Positions 6,913-10,753 of a stretch of DNA of 10,753 nt are shown one piece after another. This DNA comes from Bacteroidota bacterium (lineage in GTDB: Bacteria; Bacteroidota; Ignavibacteria; SZUA-365). Position 1 is the first letter of the stretch, and each line of letters opens with the position of its first letter. Under the pieces are notes generated by a model. That model ran no database searches and had not been told where the DNA came from. It was given only the letters and a program-made list of their open reading frames with translations. The stretch spans positions 1 to 10,753 of the forward strand of contig JAGTUW010000029.1 of assembly GCA_018224345.1 (NCBI GenBank), written 5' to 3'. The position numbers were made by a program, and so were the translations under genes.

Positions 6913-7410
6913 TTATGTTCGTTGACGGTGCGGAGTACCAAAGCGCTGCTCCAGTGCTATTCGCACATTGTCGGGGACGAAATCAGTGACGCTTGTGCGA
7001 TGGCGCGCCAGTTCCCGTACAATTGATGAATTCAGATACGTAAATTTTTCATTCGGCATCAGAAAAACTGTTGCGATGTCAGGGGCGAGTTTTCTGTTCA
7101 TCAAGGCCATCTGGAACTCGAATTCAAAATCCGAGACAGCGCGTAGGCCACGCACCAGCGCCACGGCATGTTTACGGCGGGCATAGTCGACGATGAGGCC
7201 TTCAAACGTATCGACCTCGACAGAAGGAGTGGCAGCGACAATGTCACTGATCAGGGTGATACGTTCTTCTGTAGTGAAAATCGGCTTCTTCGCTGCGTTG
7301 ATTGCTACCGTGATGATGACGTTGTCAAAAATCTCGATCGCACGGTCAAGAACGTCAAGATGTCCGTATGTGATCGGGTCGAAGGACCCGGGATAAACAG
7401 CAATCTTCAT
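6913..7410 (-). CDS. coaD: Phosphopantetheine adenylyltransferase
   Basis: Catalyses the fourth step of coenzyme A synthesis in the cytoplasm: ATP + 4'-phosphopantetheine to dephospho-CoA + diphosphate. The 165 residues match the usual length. The nucleotidyltransferase motif is GSFDPITYGH (8-17), with the catalytic TxGH-type His at 17. LVRGLRAVSDFEFEFQMALMN (86-105 and following) is the family centre, and NSSIVREL (127-134) is the C-terminal ATP-binding motif. The ATG at 7410 overlaps the rsmD stop by four bases (ATGA), implying translational coupling. All key residues are present. The pairing with rsmD is common in bacteria. Confidence 0.97.
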   Translation of the reverse strand: MKIAVYPGSFDPITYGHLDVLDRAIEIFDNVIITVAINAAKKPIFTTEERITLISDIVAATPSVEVDTFEGLIVDYARRKHAVALVRGLRAVSDFEFEFQMALMNRKLAPDIATVFLMPNEKFTYLNSSIVRELARHRTSVTDFVPDNVRIALEQRFGTPHRQRT

Positions 7411-7961
7411 TGCGCATCTCCATGTCTGGGCTCGAAAAAGGTGACGGCGGTCCTTCCGTACGTTCTGTGCGCGGAAATCCGCAGCCAGCTGGTTTCAGCG
7501 ACTGATGTTCTGGCATCATGTTCCACAACAGCGATTCCGTCCCCTGCCAGAATGTGCGGCAGGCCCGCTGTGAGCTGATCGATTTCCTGGTATCCGTACG
7601 GGGGGTCGGCCAGAATCAGGTCAAAACGTTCTTCGAATCGTGCCAGGAAGCGTTCGACATTCATACGGACGACGCGCAAGCGCTCTCCTGCTGCAAGTTC
7701 CGAAACGTTTCGTTCCAATACCGAGAGGCTGGCATGGTACTGTTCGACGAAGCAGACAGAGGCCGCACCGCGGCTGAACGCTTCAATGCCAAGACTCCCA
7801 CTGCCGGCGAAAAGGTCGCAGACTGTGGCATGCTGCCAATCAATACGTCCAGCCAGGATATTGAACACGGATTCCTTCACGCGGTCGGTCGTCGGTCGAA
7901 ATGTTGCATTGTGCGGGACGTGCAGGGTGCGCCCCTTCCACAGTCCTGCGATGATCCTCAT
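7407..7961 (-). CDS. rsmD: 16S rRNA (guanine(966)-N(2))-methyltransferase
   Basis: An SAM-dependent methyltransferase; RsmD methylates N2 of G966 in 16S rRNA during small-subunit assembly. It is 184 residues, the normal size. RPTTDRVKES (22-31) is the conserved N-terminal RNA-binding block. DLFAGSGSLGIEAFSRGA (49-66) is the SAM-binding motif I, and DPPYG (119-123) is the amino-methyltransferase catalytic motif IV. Its ATG overlaps the stop of the upstream actin-fold gene by four bases, and its stop overlaps the coaD start by four, so the three are probably coupled in translation. Confidence 0.96.
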   Translation of the reverse strand: MRIIAGLWKGRTLHVPHNATFRPTTDRVKESVFNILAGRIDWQHATVCDLFAGSGSLGIEAFSRGAASVCFVEQYHASLSVLERNVSELAAGERLRVVRMNVERFLARFEERFDLILADPPYGYQEIDQLTAGLPHILAGDGIAVVEHDARTSVAETSWLRISAHRTYGRTAVTFFEPRHGDAQ

Positions 7962-8875
7962 AACAGCCCCAGCAATGCGGCGGAAGCGGCGATGTCGAAT
8001 TGCTGTTCTCCGACGGTGCGCATGGATTGCATGATGCTGTCGGAGATCCCTGTGTCAGCGAGAGGTACGCAGCGGATCACATTTCCCGGAAGGATACCAT
8101 TGAGCGACTCGATAACATCATCACTCGCTGCCGAACCGTACACGAAGATATGGTCCGGATTGCCAAGACCACGAAATGACGGCAGTTTTTCAAGCAGATG
8201 TACAGCCTGCGCCGCATAATGCTGTTTGTATGTCACGCTCGTCTGCCGGAAGCCGAGATAGCGCTTGTCACGATAGAGACCAGCCACACAATGATCTGGA
8301 GAGAGTCCGAGTACGGCAAAGTTCTTTTCCGCATCATAGGGATACAGCATGCGCACCAGATTCTCCATAACGAAATGGTCAGTATCGATCGCGAGGAGCT
8401 GCAGGGTCAGATGTTCACAGGTGCTGTTGAGTACGTCGACACAGGCCGCAGGCATGGCCATGGCGAGTGTGTTGTGCGCATGTTCGAGATCATGTGACAG
8501 AATGGTTTGCGGTGTTTCTGTGGTGAGTCCCGCCAATGTGCGGCAATCCCATTCCAATTGCATCTGCTTCATCGATGCGGAGAGGTGTTGGTCGAAAGGC
8601 AACATTGCAACGAGCGGCAGCATGGAGGGGAGGACAAGCGAAAGACTTTCGGCATAGACACCGCGGGTCAGGAATACCGTGGCAAGGTCACGGATGAAAT
8701 CACGCGCAAGCTCGCGCTGATAAGGAAGTTCATACAGAAGCGGTGATGCATAGTCATGTGCTGTTTCAAGTATATCAGCTTGCAGGATCGTCGTTTGACG
8801 ATCCTGCTTCTGAATTTCCACAAAACGAAACGAACGTTCTGCAATTTCAAGGCCGATATGAAGGGAGACGCTCAT
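7958..8875 (-). CDS. Actin-fold protein, PilM/DUF3822-like
   Basis: A 305-residue cytoplasmic protein without signal peptide or membrane helix. The layout follows the actin-like ATPase fold. There is an N-terminal strand-turn-strand, IGLEIAERSFRFVEI (7-21), at the phosphate-1 position. LPSMLPLVAMLPFD (82-95) followed by an amphipathic helix resembles PilM. FAVLGLSPDHCVAGLYRD (187-204) sits at phosphate-2 and IFVYGSAASDDVIESL (243-258) at the adenosine position. The ending AASAALLGLL also resembles PilM. The acidic/Gly-rich nucleotide residues are poorly kept, so ATP binding may be lost. PilM/GspL proteins are cytoplasmic scaffolds of type IV pili and type II secretion. DUF3822, a Bacteroidota family that I recall lying beside rsmD, is an equally good candidate. 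The fold is inferred from pattern only. The ATG at 8875 has no clear ribosome site. Confidence 0.6.
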   Translation of the reverse strand: MSVSLHIGLEIAERSFRFVEIQKQDRQTTILQADILETAHDYASPLLYELPYQRELARDFIRDLATVFLTRGVYAESLSLVLPSMLPLVAMLPFDQHLSASMKQMQLEWDCRTLAGLTTETPQTILSHDLEHAHNTLAMAMPAACVDVLNSTCEHLTLQLLAIDTDHFVMENLVRMLYPYDAEKNFAVLGLSPDHCVAGLYRDKRYLGFRQTSVTYKQHYAAQAVHLLEKLPSFRGLGNPDHIFVYGSAASDDVIESLNGILPGNVIRCVPLADTGISDSIMQSMRTVGEQQFDIAASAALLGLL

Positions 8876-8902
8876 GGGCCAAAAGTTTCGGACGAGAATA
8901 TA

Positions 8903-9370
8903 TTATTGTTCCCAGGATGCCCTGTTGTGATCATCCGCATTCAGAAGCGAACTGACGGTGCCATACCCATCCGGATCGACAATGCTGTAGCGATGCAATG
9001 CAGAGGTGTCATCGACAGCAAGGACATATGTTCTGAGCGATTTTGGCGTATGGCGAATGGAATCGAAAGAGAAAGCGGTCAGATAGAGCCGGTCGGTGAA
9101 GACGCTGTCAATGCGTTGTTGCGAAAGGCTGTCACGCACGAAGTGAATTAATGTGTCCATATCGGACGCATATGTTTCTTTCTCATTGTAGTATTCGATC
9201 TGGGCTGTACGGAGAGCACTCATCCGTGCACGAGATTCCCACTTCATGTCCTCCTCAAATGCGAGTTGGCGCCCGGGACTCCAGATCACGTACCACAGGC
9301 TGATGGTCAGCCCGATGATTACGACGATAAGAAGTACGTCCACGATGCCGAATGGCTGTTTCCTTGCCAT
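8903..9370 (-). CDS. Pseudopilin-like single-pass membrane protein
   Basis: A 155-residue protein. ATG 9370 has a strong ribosome site (GGAGG, 9380-9376, 5 bases away). A short basic leader (MARKQP) precedes one hydrophobic helix, FGIVDVLLIVVIIGLTISLW (7-26). This resembles the prepilin N-terminus (leader, then FTLIEVLIVVAIIG). However, Pro stands where the conserved Gly is expected before the cleavage site, and Asp replaces Glu at mature position 5. After the helix, LRTAQIEYYNEKETYASDMD (53-72) matches the pilin alpha1-C region, where LRTA..YY....Y..D.D is common. A small beta-rich C-terminal domain contains VDPDGYG (131-137). Its neighbours are a PilM-like and a ComEA-like gene. It may be a pseudopilin that is processed unusually, or a non-cleaved membrane protein derived from one. 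Confidence 0.6.
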   Translation of the reverse strand: MARKQPFGIVDVLLIVVIIGLTISLWYVIWSPGRQLAFEEDMKWESRARMSALRTAQIEYYNEKETYASDMDTLIHFVRDSLSQQRIDSVFTDRLYLTAFSFDSIRHTPKSLRTYVLAVDDTSALHRYSIVDPDGYGTVSSLLNADDHNRASWEQ

Positions 9371-9407
9371 GAATGCCTCCAGGTAATGAGCAGTGCAGCT
9401 GCTAAAA

Positions 9408-9908
9408 TTATTCCACAGTGATATATGGTCGAATGTGTTCGAGTTTTTTCGGGCCGATACTCTTGACCTTGGTCAGATCCTCAATCTGTGTAAACGGGCC
9501 GTGTTCATTACGGTAGGCGATAATTTTTTTCGCCGTTGCCGGCCCGATGCCGGGCAGGGTCTCAAGCGTCTTTCCAGTTGCACGGTTGATGTTGACAGTG
9601 CCTGCTGCTGCGGAAGGTTGCATGATTTCCGTTGATGACGGACGCATCTCACCTTCGATATCACCGCTGTTGCCGACTTGTGCGTTCTCGTTGGCTTCAG
9701 ACCGGGATCTGAAGATCGAGTCCTGTGCGGCGAGTGCAACTCGGGCGTTTGGCTGAACCGGCTCATCTTCGTTGCGCATTGCCCCGAGCACCCAGCCGAC
9801 AAGCATTGCGGCTGCGAGAAAAACAATCACACCTGCTTCATTTTGAGTGAAGCCAGCGCGATGTGCGTATGAGAGAATGCGTTTCCACATGACGGAATAT
9901 CTCGGCAT
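9408..9908 (-). CDS. ComEA-like helix-hairpin-helix DNA-binding protein, membrane-anchored
   Basis: A 166-residue protein from ATG 9908; GTG 9917 and ATG 9890 are alternatives and none has a good ribosome site. After a basic N-terminus there is one membrane helix, AGVIVFLAAAMLVGWVLGA (25-43). A polar, probably disordered linker (about 44-103) follows, then a C-terminal (HhH)2 domain: VNINRATGKTLETLPGIG (105-122), TAKKIIAYR, GPFTQIEDL (137-145), and VKSIGPKKLEHI (148-159). This is the ComEA-type DNA-binding unit, and the positive-inside rule puts it in the periplasm. ComEA pulls transforming DNA through the outer membrane. Similar anchored HhH proteins are widespread in Bacteroidota and often have no tested role. 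GspK minor pseudopilins also carry HhH-like repeats. It stands first of three possibly related genes. Confidence 0.8.
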   Translation of the reverse strand: MPRYSVMWKRILSYAHRAGFTQNEAGVIVFLAAAMLVGWVLGAMRNEDEPVQPNARVALAAQDSIFRSRSEANENAQVGNSGDIEGEMRPSSTEIMQPSAAAGTVNINRATGKTLETLPGIGPATAKKIIAYRNEHGPFTQIEDLTKVKSIGPKKLEHIRPYITVE

Positions 9909-9926
9909 CTCGAACACATCATATGC

Positions 9927-9955
9927 AAAATAGGTAAGCCCGGCTATTTATGAAA
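9927..9955 (-). promoter_or_regulatory. Weak candidate promoter between dnaJ and the HhH gene
   Basis: On the - strand, TTTCAT (9955-9950) and TATTTT (9932-9927) are 17 bases apart, and TATTTTG also resembles the Bacteroidota -7 element. A small hairpin (CGGCT/AGCCG, 9941-9945 with 9955-9959) overlaps it and could be a weak terminator for dnaJ instead. Either reading is tentative. The 67-base gap is the longest in the - strand group, so a transcription break here is reasonable. Confidence 0.25.
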
Positions 9956-9975
9956 GCCGTAAATCCGAAGCATAC

Positions 9976-10753
9976 TCAGGCAATGGAACTGAAGATACGA
10001 CTGAAGAAGCTCTGGTTTTCTTCTTTGTCTTTCGGGCCGAAGCCGTCCATCTCGTTCATCTGTTGCAGCAATTCCTTTTCAGCCGATGAAATTTTCTTTG
10101 GGACATAAACATGGACACGAACGAGTTGATCCCCACGTCCGCTGCTATTGAGATGCGGTATACCTTTATCTCGCATGCGGAGGACCTGTCCGGCGGCCGT
10201 GCCTGCCTCGACTTTCAGCCTGGCGCGTCCTGCCAGCGTCGGTACTTCGACATCGGTTCCAAGGACGGCGTCCGGGTAGCTGATGACGAGATCGTAAAGG
10301 ACGTCGTCATCCTGGCGGCGAAAATCTTCATGCTCCTTTTCACGGATATAGACAATCAGATCGCCTGCCTCGCCACCTTTACGGCCGGCATTGCCCTGTC
10401 CCCTGAGTGGGATGTAATTTCCTTCACTGACTCCGGCAGGGACATTGACCTTGATAGTTTTGTCGCCCTGCACACGCCCGTCGCCGTGGCAGTCGGGGCA
10501 GGGTTCCTTGACCACGCGTCCTTCCCCTCCACAGTTCGTACAGGGAACGATATTGACGAATTGTCCGAAGACCGAGCGTGATACCTGGCGGAGTTCACCT
10601 GTGCCATGGCAGACTGCACACTCGTCGAGAGAGGTCCCTGCTTTTGCGCCGCTACCGGAGCAGGATTGACAGGAGATATGTCGCTTGACCTTGACTGTTT
10701 TCTCCACACCGGTGGCGATTTCCTCCAACGAAAGCGGGAGCTGGATTTTCAGA
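9976..10753 (-). CDS. dnaJ: Chaperone protein DnaJ, C-terminal part (5' end outside window)
   Basis: DnaJ (Hsp40) delivers unfolded clients to DnaK and stimulates its ATPase. The frame stays open to the window end, so the N-terminal J domain and Gly/Phe linker are missing; 258 residues are visible. The visible part begins in client domain I (LPLSLEEIATGVEKTVKVKR, about 5-24). The zinc-finger domain has all four CxxCxGxG repeats intact: CQSCSGSG (28), CAVCHGTG (45), CTNCGGEG (71) and CPDCHGDG (85). Client-binding domain landmarks follow (IPLRGQGNAG, DLIVYIREKEHEDFRR, GDQLVRVHVYVP), ending in the usual dimerisation tail. The four complete zinc sites make this a type I DnaJ rather than CbpA. The truncation is due only to the window edge. 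Confidence 0.96.
   Translation of the reverse strand, partial: LKIQLPLSLEEIATGVEKTVKVKRHISCQSCSGSGAKAGTSLDECAVCHGTGELRQVSRSVFGQFVNIVPCTNCGGEGRVVKEPCPDCHGDGRVQGDKTIKVNVPAGVSEGNYIPLRGQGNAGRKGGEAGDLIVYIREKEHEDFRRQDDDVLYDLVISYPDAVLGTDVEVPTLAGRARLKVEAGTAAGQVLRMRDKGIPHLNSSGRGDQLVRVHVYVPKKISSAEKELLQQMNEMDGFGPKDKEENQSFFSRIFSSIA

Noticed and set aside
6849..6941. N-terminal extension of the fmdB frame, including a His/Met-rich stretch.
   Set aside because: It comes from reading the palindrome as codons, overlaps the coaD end, and family members begin at MPTYDYAC; ATG 6848 has its own ribosome site.
7518..8219. Open frame of 233 codons on the + strand across rsmD and the actin-fold gene.
   Set aside because: It lies opposite two coupled, clearly coding genes and its translation shows no domain or start signal.

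Overview
This looks like a chromosomal segment of a Gram-negative bacterium of the Bacteroidota/Chlorobi side of the FCB group; Ignavibacteria- or Kapabacteria-like is my best guess. The evidence is a type IX secretion (T9SS) C-terminal sorting domain, a PorV/PorQ-family outer-membrane protein, a GWxTD-domain protein, and two genes for LPS/lipid A assembly, in DNA of moderate, slightly GC-rich composition. The assignment is inferred from gene families only. I see no rRNA, tRNA, CRISPR array, transposase or integrase, and no base-composition break that would suggest a recent island.

Left half, + strand (about 1-6443). The window opens inside a large secreted protein that ends in a T9SS type A sorting domain (2-1519). 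It is followed by a PorV/PorQ-family beta-barrel (1590-2639) and a strong UUCG-loop hairpin (2658-2691). After a 275-base intergenic stretch with a possible promoter come three closely packed genes: a secreted GWxTD-domain protein (2915-4279), an LpxL/HtrB-type lipid A acyltransferase (about 4284-5198) and a family 9 glycosyltransferase of the LPS heptosyltransferase type (5214-6443). The last two form a plausible LPS-building pair.

Right half, - strand (6467-10753). Read in the direction of transcription the order is dnaJ (cut by the window end), a membrane-anchored ComEA-like helix-hairpin-helix protein, a pseudopilin-like membrane protein, an actin-fold PilM/DUF3822-like protein, rsmD, coaD and an fmdB-type zinc-ribbon protein. 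The last gene is closed by a hairpin with a T-run. The actin-fold gene, rsmD and coaD are joined by 4-base ATGA overlaps. fmdB probably also has its own promoter, which carries a perfect 18-base palindrome. The two halves converge at about 6443-6516.

The most unusual part is the trio at 7958-9908. A ComEA-like HhH protein, a pseudopilin-like protein with a degenerate prepilin motif, and an actin-fold protein with eroded nucleotide-binding motifs sit together between dnaJ and rsmD-coaD. No secretion ATPase, platform protein, secretin or prepilin peptidase is in view. They could be a reduced, repurposed type IV pilus/type II secretion-like inner-membrane assembly. That is inference.
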